This document shows positions 38,634-48,030 of a stretch of 64,000 nt of DNA, piece by piece. The position numbers and the translations under genes were made by a program. The notes under the pieces were generated by a model, which saw only the letters and a program-made list of their open reading frames with translations, had not been told where the DNA came from and ran no database searches. Position 1 is the first letter of the stretch, and every line of letters begins with the position of its first letter. The stretch comes from Prolixibacter denitrificans. GTDB lineage: Bacteria; Bacteroidota; Bacteroidia; Bacteroidales; Prolixibacteraceae. The stretch is from positions 124,001 through 188,000 of the forward strand of contig NZ_PYGC01000005.1 of assembly GCF_003014495.1 (NCBI RefSeq), given 5' to 3'.

Positions 38634-39605
38634 CTAATCTTCTATTCCTTCAATCGTTTTAATGCTCCCCTCTTTCGTATATTCCAGTTCAATCACTTTC
38701 ATACTTCGCAACCATGTTTTACCGCCCGACGGAACACTATCGTGGAAAAACAGGTACCATTTGCCTTTAAACTCCACAATGGAATGGTGAGTTGTCCAGC
38801 CAACCACCGGTGTAAGAATCACTCCCTGGTAAGTAAAAGGACCGTAAGGGTTGTCACCAACTGCATAACACAGTTTGTGTGTGTCACCGGTTGAATACGA
38901 GAAGTAGTATTTCCCTTTGTATTTGTGCATCCACGATGCCTCAAAGAACCGGCGTTCGTTATCACCTGCCTTCAACGGCTCTCCGTTTTCGTCAAGTATA
39001 ATTACCGCTTTCGGCTCCTCGCCAAATTCGAGCATATCGTCATCGAGTTTCACCACCCGCGAAGGCAATGCAGGCTGTTCGTCATCGGGCAACTGTCCGC
39101 ATTCAATGGCTTTGTTATCGCGGTAGCGTTGTAATTGGCCACCCCACAAGCCGCCAAAATACATGTAATGAGTACCATCGTCGTCACAAAAAACACAGGG
39201 GTCGATCGAATAACTCCCTCTGATTGGATTGTCAAGCGGAACGAAAGGTCCTTCCGGTTTCTCACTCACAGCGACGCCGATTCGGAAAATATCAGTTTTG
39301 TCCTTCAACGGAAAGTACAAATAGTATTTCCCATTCTTAAAAGCGGCATCACAATCCCACAGTTGTCTTCCGGCCCACCGGATGTCTATCACATCCAGTG
39401 CCACTCCATGATCGGTCACTTCTCCTTCAATGGAGTCCATTGAAAACACGTGATAGTCACGCATATCAAAATGGTCGCCGTTATCATTCTCAGGAATGCC
39501 CGCATCAATGTCGTGCGAGGGGTAGATATACAGTTTGCCATTAAAAACGTGTACTGCCGGATCGGCTGTATACATGTGTTCAACCAGGTATCTTGCTTTT
39601 TTCAT
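38634..39605 (-). CDS. GH43_1-type beta-xylosidase without signal peptide
   Basis: A 323-residue single-domain GH43. It begins MKKARYLVEHMYTADPAVHV with the first catalytic Asp in TADPA, and has the second Asp in YSIDPCVFCDD and the Glu in FFEASWMHKYKGKYYFSY. There is no signal peptide, so it acts in the cytoplasm on xylo-oligosaccharides brought in by the symporter two genes upstream. This type is the classic partner of GH10 and a symporter in Bacteroidetes xylan operons. The gap to the GH10 stop is 11 bp. Confidence 0.9.
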   Translation of the reverse strand: MKKARYLVEHMYTADPAVHVFNGKLYIYPSHDIDAGIPENDNGDHFDMRDYHVFSMDSIEGEVTDHGVALDVIDIRWAGRQLWDCDAAFKNGKYYLYFPLKDKTDIFRIGVAVSEKPEGPFVPLDNPIRGSYSIDPCVFCDDDGTHYMYFGGLWGGQLQRYRDNKAIECGQLPDDEQPALPSRVVKLDDDMLEFGEEPKAVIILDENGEPLKAGDNERRFFEASWMHKYKGKYYFSYSTGDTHKLCYAVGDNPYGPFTYQGVILTPVVGWTTHHSIVEFKGKWYLFFHDSVPSGGKTWLRSMKVIELEYTKEGSIKTIEGIED

Positions 39606-39616
39606 TGTTATATAAG

Positions 39617-40789
39617 TTAATCGGCTTTCGGATTATTCATTGCCGCATCAATAATTTCTTTTACTACAGGTTTGGGCTGATTATTCCGATCGAATAACAG
39701 CGGATAATCGGTGCGACCTCTGACCGGCCAGTTGTTCTTCCACGATTGTCCATCGTTTACTCCCCAGAGCGTAACCCGTTCGGTTACATCCTGATGTTTT
39801 AAAAAGAGTTTAAAGAAGTCGAGGTAGCGCTGGTTGAATGCCTTAGAGACACTGTCGGGAAGTGCTTCTGTATAAGGATTCAATTCCTTCTCGTACTTGA
39901 AATTATCGGACACATTAGCTCCGGTATGGAAGTGCGGGTTAGGTAAGACAGAGATATCCAATTCGGAGATATTAATTTTCACGCCCAAACCGGCAAAAGC
40001 TTCAAGGCTCTTCTCGAACTCATCAATATCAGGATGTGTTAATCCAATATGTCCTTGCATGCCAATGCCATCAATCCGGACACCCTCACTCTGAAGCACT
40101 TTCACCATCCGGATGACTCCTTCTCTTTTTTGCGGATTGGCCATCGAATAATCGTTATAGTATAGTTCGGCGTTCGGATCCGCTTCATGGGCGAATTCGA
40201 AAGCAAGCTTGATAAAATCGGGACCAATGATTTGGTAAAACTTGCTTTTTCTTAAAGATCCATCATCAAGTACAGCCTCGTTTACAACATCCCAGCCTTT
40301 GACCCGACCTTTGTATCGTCCGACAACGGTTGAAATGTGTTTTTTCATGCGGGCAATCAATACATCCCTTGAGACGTCGTTGCCTTGATCATCCACAAAA
40401 AACCATCGCGGAGCCTGGGAGTGCCAGATTAGGGTATGTCCCACAATAAACATGTGGTTCTTTTCTCCGAACTCAACAAATTTGTCCGCCAGTGTAAAAT
40501 TGAATTTGTTCTCTTTGGGATGTATCAATCCACTTTTCATGCAATTTTCAGCAACAATGGAATTAAATTGCTTCTTCACAACTCGAATCGCCTGTGAATC
40601 AATCCCCATTATCTGTCTCGCGTTCAATGCTGTCCCGATGTAAAATTTACCTTTGAAGGCATCTTTCAAGGTAACAGCGTCGTTACTATTCTGTTTTTGC
40701 GAAGTTGAGTGGCAAGCGACAAAAGTCAGCAGTGTAGCCAATACTACTATCCAGTGTCTACCCATTTTAATATACTTTTTTTCCATCAT
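39617..40789 (-). CDS. GH10 endo-1,4-beta-xylanase, lipoprotein
   Basis: A 390-residue GH10 xylanase with a lipoprotein signal (TLLTFVAC). The acid/base Glu is in [14 protein letters not shown] and the nucleophile Glu in [10 protein letters not shown]. The HTLIWHSQ substrate-binding segment and the [12 protein letters not shown] region near the end are intact. No CBM is attached. It would cut xylan chains or large xylo-oligosaccharides, probably on the periplasmic side. It is the middle gene of the symporter-GH10-GH43_1 unit. Confidence 0.93.
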   Translation of the reverse strand: MMEKKYIKMGRHWIVVLATLLTFVACHSTSQKQNSNDAVTLKDAFKGKFYIGTALNARQIMGIDSQAIRVVKKQFNSIVAENCMKSGLIHPKENKFNFTLADKFVEFGEKNHMFIVGHTLIWHSQAPRWFFVDDQGNDVSRDVLIARMKKHISTVVGRYKGRVKGWDVVNEAVLDDGSLRKSKFYQIIGPDFIKLAFEFAHEADPNAELYYNDYSMANPQKREGVIRMVKVLQSEGVRIDGIGMQGHIGLTHPDIDEFEKSLEAFAGLGVKINISELDISVLPNPHFHTGANVSDNFKYEKELNPYTEALPDSVSKAFNQRYLDFFKLFLKHQDVTERVTLWGVNDGQSWKNNWPVRGRTDYPLLFDRNNQPKPVVKEIIDAAMNNPKAD

Positions 40790-40813
40790 TTAAATTTTAG
40801 TTATTTAGTGTTA

Positions 40814-42280
40814 CTAGTTTTTTCTCCGATTAATCAATTCCTGTTCGATTTGAACCTCTTTCTGTTTGTTGATCTCGTAGAAGAACAGGCAAACCACACC
40901 GACTAAAAAGGTGATCGTGGGGAAAATACTGACCGACAGTTTGATTCCCAAAATTGTCTGCGACGACTGTTCGGCGGCTCCAACCTGGTATCCGAAAATA
41001 TCGAGAATACCAGCAACCAGAGCTCCTCCGATACTCAGCCCGGCCTTCAGTCCAAAGATCATGGCCGAAAAGATGATGGCGGTGGCGCGCCGGTTATTCC
41101 TCCATTCTGAATAGTCAGCTACATCGGCGATCATGGCCCACAACAGTGGAATGGTTAGTCCGTAGAAGAATCCGTGCAAGACCTGGCTAACAAACACAAG
41201 CGTAACAGATGTGGGTGAATAAAAAATGAACGCCAGCAAGCACATGGCCGAAAGGAACAGACCGAAACCAAACACATCCCGTTTTCCATATTTATCGGCC
41301 AATTTTTTCGACAGGGAAATACCAACAATCATGAAAATGATTCCGCTGGCATTGAACAGGCTAAACCCGGAAGTCGCCGGGTCTTTGGGCCACTGAAATC
41401 CGACCAGTCCAGCCGATTTCAGAAGGCTGTTAAGTCCGTCGATAAGATGATTAAACCCAATGTTATCGAGAAACGTTGCCAGCGCGGGTTCGCTCAAATA
41501 ATTTTCAAAGTAGTAGACATACATACCGCTTTTCAACGCAAGCGTGATAAAAACGAAAATAGTCAGTATCAGCATAATGATCCACGGCCGGTTTTTGAAT
41601 AAATCGCTCAAATCCTCTTTCACGCTCGACTTCTGATCGGGCTTCGGGATGATTCGTTCCTTGGTCGTTAAAAAGGTTATGATAAAGAAAACGACTCCGG
41701 TAATCGCAAACAAAGTCATTACATTTTCAAACCCTTTGATTTTGTTCCCGTCGCCCAGAATAAGTACCAGGGGCAGCAATAAAGCCTGAACAATAAACTG
41801 TGCGATCATGACCGCTACGAAGCGGAACGATGAAATACTATTTCGTTCGGCCATATCGCCCGTAATAACACCACTAAGCGATGCATAAGGCAGGTTATTG
41901 GCAGAATAGATGATAACGAGAAGAATATAAGTAACCAAGGCATAGACCACCTTTCCTCCCGGGCTAAAGTCCGGCGTACTGAAGGCAAGCATCGCAATGA
42001 CGCCAAAAGGCACCGCAGTCCATAAAATCCATGGACGAAATTTACCCCAGCGCGTCTCGGTACGATCAGCGATTATCCCCATGATGGGATTAAAAAAAGC
42101 ACCAAGCATCCCTCCTGAAAAGATGATAGCCGAAGCAGTTGCTGCCGGAATTTGATACACGTCGGTGTAGAAGAATGCCAAAAAGGTCATCAGCGTTTGA
42201 AAGATCAGGTTAGCGGCCAGATCCCCTAAACTATAGCCGATTTTTTCAAGGACAGAAACTTTCTGTGCGGTCGAGTTCAT
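40814..42280 (-). CDS. GPH-family sugar:cation symporter
   Basis: A 488-residue, 12-span transporter. The N-terminus EKIGYSLGDLAANLIFQTLM and the motif IMGIIADRTETRWGKFRPWI are signatures of the glycoside-pentoside-hexuronide:cation family. The two halves are separated by a charged loop (TTKERIIPKPDQKSSVKEDL). It likely imports xylose or xylo-oligosaccharides across the inner membrane. It lies 24 bp upstream of the GH10 gene and 26 bp downstream of the small GH115-like gene. Confidence 0.9.
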   Translation of the reverse strand: MNSTAQKVSVLEKIGYSLGDLAANLIFQTLMTFLAFFYTDVYQIPAATASAIIFSGGMLGAFFNPIMGIIADRTETRWGKFRPWILWTAVPFGVIAMLAFSTPDFSPGGKVVYALVTYILLVIIYSANNLPYASLSGVITGDMAERNSISSFRFVAVMIAQFIVQALLLPLVLILGDGNKIKGFENVMTLFAITGVVFFIITFLTTKERIIPKPDQKSSVKEDLSDLFKNRPWIIMLILTIFVFITLALKSGMYVYYFENYLSEPALATFLDNIGFNHLIDGLNSLLKSAGLVGFQWPKDPATSGFSLFNASGIIFMIVGISLSKKLADKYGKRDVFGFGLFLSAMCLLAFIFYSPTSVTLVFVSQVLHGFFYGLTIPLLWAMIADVADYSEWRNNRRATAIIFSAMIFGLKAGLSIGGALVAGILDIFGYQVGAAEQSSQTILGIKLSVSIFPTITFLVGVVCLFFYEINKQKEVQIEQELINRRKN

Positions 42281-42306
42281 ACAATTTGAATTAATAAATA
42301 ATGATT

Positions 42307-42621
42307 TTATTGTTTTACCAGTTTACTCTCCGGTGCTCCCAGGAAGCTTGATTTTAGTCCACCCGTATTAATCATGATTTTTGGAAGTACGAGGCCCGGC
42401 TCCAAAACACGAAGGTGCAGCCAGTGCAAGCCCGGTTTTTCAATACGAAGTGAAGTTTTCGTTAGTTTTATCCGATTAAAAGGCCAGCCAGCATCGGGAC
42501 TCACCTTCTCTCGAAGAGAATGGCCGGACTGTTGCAAAGCATGGCAAGCCATCAGCAACAAACACACCGACAAAGAGATGGTTTTTAAGTAATTATGAGA
42601 TCCGGATTTCGTAAGCATCAA
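42307..42621 (-). pseudogene. Internally deleted GH115 alpha-glucuronidase (signal plus C-terminal tail)
   Basis: An open frame of 104 residues. Residues about 12-30 are an export signal with a possible lipobox (LLLMAC). The second half, RIEKPGLHWLHLRVLEPGLV then LPKIMINTGGLKSSFLGAPE, resembles the extreme C-terminus of GH115 alpha-glucuronidases, which end in a GGLKPSYLGPPES-like motif. A full GH115 is 800-1000 residues, so the catalytic part is absent. It lies directly behind promoter module B and in front of the symporter gene. It may be a dead relic that still serves as operon leader, or a short expressed protein; the family match is from memory. Confidence 0.6.
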
Positions 42622-42715
42622 AATTTTTATATGGTTAAAGGTTAGTCAGTTTGGTTTTTGGGACTTGCAGCTGCCGTATGCACTAATCAGCAAGGAATTT
42701 GGTTTTCATTGTACT

Positions 42716-42777
42716 CAAAAATACCTTCATCGGAAGATTCCGTTTTTCAATTTTGAATATTTGATTTCAAATTTCAG
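42716..42777 (-). promoter_or_regulatory. Shared xylan-locus promoter module, site B
   Basis: The -7 element TATTTTTG on the minus strand (42716-42723) fits TAnnTTTG. After an 18-bp gap the AT-rich motif runs at 42742-42777 with the core ATCAAATATTCAAAAT. The motif is about 120 bp upstream of the GH115-like start codon. Spacing is identical to site C. Confidence 0.6.
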
Positions 42778-42913
42778 CCATAAAACCTTCACCATTGGCT
42801 GCCGGAGTGTTGACCTACGATACCCTGAATCAAGCTGCACAAGTTGAAGGAATCCCTGTCGTTACATTGACGCTCCTTATCGATGAAATAAACGAAGGGC
42901 ACACCCAAAAAAA

Positions 42914-42952
42914 GAAAAGAGAGAGCTCACCCCAAAAGGCAGCTCCCTCTTT
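42914..42952 (-). terminator. Terminator of the xus/xyn10C operon
   Basis: AAAAGAGGGAGCT pairs with AGCTCTCTCTTTT (one mismatch) on the minus strand and is followed by C and a run of T. It lies about 25 bp past the stop at 42978. Confidence 0.8.
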
Positions 42953-42977
42953 TAACTGTGTATATTAATAATGAAAG

Positions 42978-45134
42978 TTAGTTTCCGGAAAGTCCGTCAG
43001 CGAAAGCACCATAAGCTGGTTTGCGATTGTACGATAGCGTCCACAAACCAATTGGTTCCCCGGTTCTCCATGAAGAATCATCGGGACTATCCTTAGGGCT
43101 CCACACGGTAATACCATAACGCTGTTGTGCAGGAATGATTTCAAAATATTTCTGAACAACATACTTATACATATCAGCCTGTGCCTGATATTGCTCTTCG
43201 GTAGCATCGGCCGTTTTAACACCTCCAAGGCCAATATCCAACTCAGATATTTTTATCAGTTTACCTGTTTTCGCGAGCAGATCAAACATCTGGGCAATCT
43301 TAGCCGTATCGGAATTAATAGCTATATGCATCTGAGTGCCAATGCCGTCAACTTTAACACCTTTGCTTTCGATGTATTCGACGTATTGAATCAGCCCTTT
43401 ACATTTATCAAGATTGTATTCCAGATTATAGTCATTGATAAACAACTTATCGTCAGGATTTCCATATTTACGAGCCAGCTTGAACGCAGTCACGGCATAA
43501 TCTTTACCGAGGTAATCCTGCCAGTAGAATTGGTCAGCTGCCAGTTCCTTGCCAACGCCGGTTTTCAACTGGTATGGATTGGCATCGTCCATCGGTTCGT
43601 TTACCACATCCCAGGCTTTTACGTAGCCTTTTGTGGCTCCCATAATGCCGGATATCCATGTTTCCAGTGCCGCATTAAGGGTGTCTCTCTTTTCCTGTGG
43701 CGTTTTTTCAATAATCTGTTCGCCGCCACCATCCGGATTAACACGGCGAAGGGTTACGTCATCGACATACACCGTTCCTGCAAAATCTCCGAAGTCGAAT
43801 AAAAACCGGTTACGGTCATCTTTCGTTACGGTCGTCTCCAGCGTATACTCTTTCCAATCCGGTGAAATCGCAAATGTACCAAAGCCATCGCTTGAATAAT
43901 CGGATGATGATTGCACTTCGGCGCGAATGGTCCCTGCTGTACTGGACCGAACTTTAAAGTTCAGCTTGTATGTTGATCCATTCTGCAATGCCGGAGACAG
44001 GTCGTAAGCAACCTGTGCACTCCAAAAATCGGCTACTGTAGGGTTGGTAAACGTATATGCATAACCCGTACCGCCATATCCTTCACCTTCGGCAGAAAGT
44101 GCTCGTGTGGAGCCATTGCCCCAGCCACCCCAGCCGTCGGCACCATTCTCAAAATCGCCGCCAACAATGACACTCGGTTCCAAAGTGGGACCACCACCGC
44201 CATTCTCGTTGTATTTCTCCAGCTTTATGTTATCGAAATAATAACTTGTAGCTGTATTCCCAAGATTAAAGGCGATTGCACCGGCACCTGCCATATCTGA
44301 TGTAACAGTGATCTCCTTGGTATAGGTACTCCATTCAGTCGTAGAGCTTACCGTGCCAAAAAAGTCCCAAAACAAATAATTATACGGGGCCGTTTGTGCC
44401 TGGGTCGCAAAGGATGCGGGGACATCGGAACGAACGTCCATGGTCAGTCTGTACTTCTCTCCTTCCTGCACTTGCGGAGAAAATGTGAAAAAGAACTGAC
44501 TTTCCCAATCGTTGGCACGAACCTCTGAATTGGTAATTTTCAATGCCCGGCCGGTGCCATCTGCTCCTTCTCCATTTGCAGTGAAACTCATTACGGCATT
44601 CGAATTCCCCATATAGTTCGATGCATCATCCGTTTCAAAGTCGTTACTGGAAATTACATCCCAGGTGGGTCCACCCGTGCCGGGGATAACAATCGGAGCG
44701 ATGGTACTATTGAGGTACTTCGCATTTTGATTGGCATGCCAACACAATGTATGCCCATAAATGGTAACGCCCGCGTTTTTTGCCGTAGCCACAAAATCGT
44801 CGACTTTTGCCAGATTCAGGGTTCCATCATCCTGAACGATGGCTCCATGCTTCATGCCGTAACCAGCGGTCATCTCATCGAAATTAGAGGCAATCAGGCT
44901 ATATTCTACTCCCGTTTTATTGAACGCATCAATCGACACACCGGCTCCCAGCTTGAAGTTTGGGTCCGCTGTCCGGTCAACATAGCTTTTCAACACATCA
45001 TAATCGTTCAGATACTCCAGCTTCGCAATGCTTTCCGGCTTCTTAACCGAATAGTCAAGCATACCTTTATCTGCACAAGATGCTAACATAAGCAATGCCG
45101 TTACACCTATGTAAAATTTATGTAAATGTTTCAT
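42978..45134 (-). CDS. xyn10C: Xyn10C-type GH10 xylanase with CBMs inserted in the catalytic domain
   Basis: A 718-residue lipoprotein xylanase (lipobox LLMLASC; the ATG at 45140 is an alternative start). The GH10 domain starts at about residue 45 (FKLGAGVSIDAFN, GHTLCWHAN at about 130) and is interrupted from about 155 to 470 by two tandem CBM4/9-type sandwiches (ending SYYFDNIKLEKYN and TVYVDDVTLRRVN). It then resumes with AWDVVNEPMDD (acid/base Glu) and LIKISELDIGLGG (nucleophile Glu), and ends near VWSPKDSPDDSSWR. Insertion at this point is the hallmark of the Bacteroidetes surface xylanases called Xyn10C. It should cut xylan at the cell surface for the XusA-D transporters. It is the last gene of the operon. 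Confidence 0.93.
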   Translation of the reverse strand: MKHLHKFYIGVTALLMLASCADKGMLDYSVKKPESIAKLEYLNDYDVLKSYVDRTADPNFKLGAGVSIDAFNKTGVEYSLIASNFDEMTAGYGMKHGAIVQDDGTLNLAKVDDFVATAKNAGVTIYGHTLCWHANQNAKYLNSTIAPIVIPGTGGPTWDVISSNDFETDDASNYMGNSNAVMSFTANGEGADGTGRALKITNSEVRANDWESQFFFTFSPQVQEGEKYRLTMDVRSDVPASFATQAQTAPYNYLFWDFFGTVSSTTEWSTYTKEITVTSDMAGAGAIAFNLGNTATSYYFDNIKLEKYNENGGGGPTLEPSVIVGGDFENGADGWGGWGNGSTRALSAEGEGYGGTGYAYTFTNPTVADFWSAQVAYDLSPALQNGSTYKLNFKVRSSTAGTIRAEVQSSSDYSSDGFGTFAISPDWKEYTLETTVTKDDRNRFLFDFGDFAGTVYVDDVTLRRVNPDGGGEQIIEKTPQEKRDTLNAALETWISGIMGATKGYVKAWDVVNEPMDDANPYQLKTGVGKELAADQFYWQDYLGKDYAVTAFKLARKYGNPDDKLFINDYNLEYNLDKCKGLIQYVEYIESKGVKVDGIGTQMHIAINSDTAKIAQMFDLLAKTGKLIKISELDIGLGGVKTADATEEQYQAQADMYKYVVQKYFEIIPAQQRYGITVWSPKDSPDDSSWRTGEPIGLWTLSYNRKPAYGAFADGLSGN

Positions 45135-45154
45135 AGTCATCTAATTTTAAACGA

Positions 45155-46189
45155 TTAGTTAGCTTTATATGAAGGGGTAAATGTTTCCATTTCAACACCC
45201 CGGTCGCGAACAACAAGCGTGTCTTTGGTTGCATATGACTTCCCTGACATATCGATGGTATAATCGAGATAAATCACATTGCGATCCTTATCTCCCCAGC
45301 TATTCTTATCGCCGTTTTTAACAAAAGAGCCACTTCCGCTGGCAGTGAATCCGGTTGTCTCAGTAGAAACCGTACAGTTATTGTTGTCATCGAAGGTAAG
45401 CAGCAATGTACACGTTTCATTGGTGTTACTGGCATTGACAACGGTAACGGGGTATTTAACAGTATGCAACGATGCTGTTTTCATCGTCACAACCTGATCA
45501 TTCTCAACATAGTCGGCGTGACGAACAACGGTTGTCGTTTCGCCTCCCTGCGTGATCTGATCCACTCCGCGTCGCAGATAGATGGCTTCCCATGGGTTGA
45601 TAAATTTCACACAATAGAGTACGAAATCTTTCGGTTGAACATCCCAATCGGAAAGATTGCCCCTTAAAGCGCCATCCACTTTGGGAACACCCGAGAGAAT
45701 GGAATCGGCATTCTGAACACCGGTCATACGTAAAGGAATAACATAGGTATTTTCCAGTGACTTGGAATCAGCAAAGAATGCGTCTTTCAATTGAATTTGT
45801 ACACCTCCCTGAAGCGATTGCTTGAGTTGTATCTGATTTGCTCCCAACTGATAATAATCAGAGGGCATTGCCTGTATGGGAGAAGCAAAGTCACCATCGA
45901 AAAACAAGTTTGTGCACAGATTATTGTCAACATTCACATCGATGCTGATGTCTTTACTGTTTGAGTAGACACCTCCCATGGTCGCATAAATCTCGCATTT
46001 ATGCTCGTTATCCAGGGTATTGTCGAAGATATCGTCACCCAGGACAATCGTACGTACCGGATACTGGTATGCAAAATATACAGTGGTGTAGTTGTAATCC
46101 GGAAATATCGCTTCCTGATTATGACACGATGTCATGAATAACGCAAATAATCCGGCGAACAATATTGTTATAAAATTAAACCGTTTCAT
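45155..46189 (-). CDS. xusE: XusE-type surface glycan-binding lipoprotein (DUF1735/DUF5627-like)
   Basis: A 344-residue lipoprotein (lipobox FMTSC). The N-terminal half begins FPDYNYTTVYFAYQYPVRTI with the DUF1735-like sandwich, and the C-terminal half (NSWGDKDRNVIYLDYTIDMS) fits DUF5627. Its place between susD and xyn10C is that of XusE/SGBP-B in xylan loci, which binds xylan at the cell surface beside the SusC/D complex. No catalytic motif is visible. The name is assigned mainly from position and domain type. Confidence 0.8.
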   Translation of the reverse strand: MKRFNFITILFAGLFALFMTSCHNQEAIFPDYNYTTVYFAYQYPVRTIVLGDDIFDNTLDNEHKCEIYATMGGVYSNSKDISIDVNVDNNLCTNLFFDGDFASPIQAMPSDYYQLGANQIQLKQSLQGGVQIQLKDAFFADSKSLENTYVIPLRMTGVQNADSILSGVPKVDGALRGNLSDWDVQPKDFVLYCVKFINPWEAIYLRRGVDQITQGGETTTVVRHADYVENDQVVTMKTASLHTVKYPVTVVNASNTNETCTLLLTFDDNNNCTVSTETTGFTASGSGSFVKNGDKNSWGDKDRNVIYLDYTIDMSGKSYATKDTLVVRDRGVEMETFTPSYKAN

Positions 46190-46224
46190 ATTTTCGAATA
46201 TTTTTCATTTAAATAATCAAGAAG

Positions 46225-48003
46225 TTACCAACCGGCATTCTGTTCCAGGTTACTCCATTTCTGAATTTCGCCGTAAGGGATCGGACCGTAGTACATATAA
46301 TCCTTGTAATCTCGGCCCTCAACATCGATGGGTTTATATATCAACGTTCCATTCGAATTGTCAATTTGGATTCCTGTTGCGGTTTCGTTCAGGTTTGGCA
46401 CTTTCCAGCGGCGCAGGTCCCAGAAACGATGGTTTTCGAAACAGAGCTCCAAACGTCGCTCGTTTCGAATCAACTCTCTCATTTTGTCCTGATCGCCTTT
46501 CACCGACTCAAGATAAGCATCGTTATTAGCCGTACCGACCCCGGCACGTGCACGAATTGCTTTTACAACGTCATATGCTGAAAAAGTGTGGCTTCCTGTC
46601 CCGGTGGGTCCCCAGGCTTCGTTAGCAGCTTCGGCATAATCCAGGAAAATTTCCGTATAGCGGATACGCGCTGTATAATGCTTCTGTTCGGTGTTATACT
46701 GCGGATCCGGGTTACAATCATAACGAAGTAACTTACGCAGGTAATAACCGGTACGGGTAGACAAGCCATTTTCCCGGTTAATTGCATCGTTGTTGTCACC
46801 GTACGTTCCGGTTACAATAACATCATTGTTTGGCCCCTGTGTGCTTTCATTGAAAACAACATAATTCGACAAACGAGGATCCCTGTTTGCGTAAGGATTA
46901 GCCGGATCGTAATTACTGGACTGATCCGAAATAGGATAACCATTTTCCATCGGGAACGCATTCACCAGGTTCTGTGTTGGATTGATACGACCGCTTCCAT
47001 ACAACGAGGGAGGGAAATTATCTGTTTCCAGGGTATTACTTTGACCGACATCGCTTCTCCAGATGATTTCAGCCGGAGTGACTCCTGAAGCCAGTGCTTC
47101 AATCTCACTGATGTTGGCATACCAGGTATCGCCGTTCGGATCCATTCCACCAACATCACCGATCCGGTCAAGAACAGTGGCGGCATAGTTTGCTGCATCT
47201 TCCCAGGTCACGTTTGTTCCCGCACTGTATGACGGGCTGGCAGCCAATAACGCTACCTGAGCGCGCACTGCTTCGACAATACGTCCGGTAATTCGGCCTC
47301 TCATAAGATTTCCATTGACCCGGTTATAGTCACTTGCATTGGTTACTCCCAGGTCTTTGTATTTTTGCGGAACCTGGTCATCAGCTACGTTTCCGTAGTC
47401 TAAGGGAAGAAGCTCGATCGCTTTTTTTGCATCGGCGAAAATCTGGTCAACACACTCCTGGAAGGTATTCCTGTTTTGATTAAAATCAGACGTGGCGTCT
47501 TCAGGCTGGGTCACAATCGGGAATCCCAGCAACCGCCCATCTTCTGTCCAACCTCCATGGGCCAACAACAAATAATACATCTGTACAGCGCGCAACCCAT
47601 AAGCTTCACCTTTCAACCTGTCGTTATACATGGTCCGGACCACTTCATCTTTACTCCATTCCACCTGATCGGCATTGGAGAGAAACAAGTTCAGATATTG
47701 AATTGCATTTCTACGATCCTGCCACTGCGACATAGGATTATTGGCAGCCGTCCACGAGCCGGTGGCCATCATCAGATAATTGTTGCTGTTATCGTTTGAG
47801 ACTGCATCGTCTGTCGCGACATCGCTATTAGGCGTCGATGAATACGGAAGGAGAATGTATGCATTCGCCAATACACCTTGTGCATAAGTCGGCTCTTTGT
47901 ACATCGCATCCAGTCCCCGGATATTTTCAATTGCCGGATCGAAGAGGTCATCGCAAGAGCTCAGGAAGAGTACAAGAACCAAAAATATAATTGAACTTTT
48001 CAT
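46225..48003 (-). CDS. xusD: SusD-like nutrient-binding lipoprotein (XusD)
   Basis: A 592-residue RagB/SusD-family lipoprotein (lipobox FLSSC). The N-terminal TPR helices include YGLRAVQMYYLLLAHGGWTE, the usual RAxxYxxL motif. The C-terminal RagB/SusD signature is EFLDYAEAANEAWG-like (TEIFLDYAEAANEAWG) with RNERRLELCFENHRFWDLRR. It forms the lid of the SusC-like pore encoded upstream and binds xylan oligosaccharides. It is the second SusD of the operon, 27 bp after XusC. Confidence 0.92.
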   Translation of the reverse strand: MKSSIIFLVLVLFLSSCDDLFDPAIENIRGLDAMYKEPTYAQGVLANAYILLPYSSTPNSDVATDDAVSNDNSNNYLMMATGSWTAANNPMSQWQDRRNAIQYLNLFLSNADQVEWSKDEVVRTMYNDRLKGEAYGLRAVQMYYLLLAHGGWTEDGRLLGFPIVTQPEDATSDFNQNRNTFQECVDQIFADAKKAIELLPLDYGNVADDQVPQKYKDLGVTNASDYNRVNGNLMRGRITGRIVEAVRAQVALLAASPSYSAGTNVTWEDAANYAATVLDRIGDVGGMDPNGDTWYANISEIEALASGVTPAEIIWRSDVGQSNTLETDNFPPSLYGSGRINPTQNLVNAFPMENGYPISDQSSNYDPANPYANRDPRLSNYVVFNESTQGPNNDVIVTGTYGDNNDAINRENGLSTRTGYYLRKLLRYDCNPDPQYNTEQKHYTARIRYTEIFLDYAEAANEAWGPTGTGSHTFSAYDVVKAIRARAGVGTANNDAYLESVKGDQDKMRELIRNERRLELCFENHRFWDLRRWKVPNLNETATGIQIDNSNGTLIYKPIDVEGRDYKDYMYYGPIPYGEIQKWSNLEQNAGW

Positions 48004-48030
48004 AACTTCATTCTATTTTTTACTTATTCA

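Larger units (their letters stand above)
42622..42977. other. Intergenic region with promoter module B and xyn10C terminator
   Basis: A 356-bp gap. It contains the operator/promoter module B (42716-42777) for the downstream minus-strand unit and the terminator of the upstream xus/xyn10C unit (42914-42952). No gene-like frame. Confidence 0.7.
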
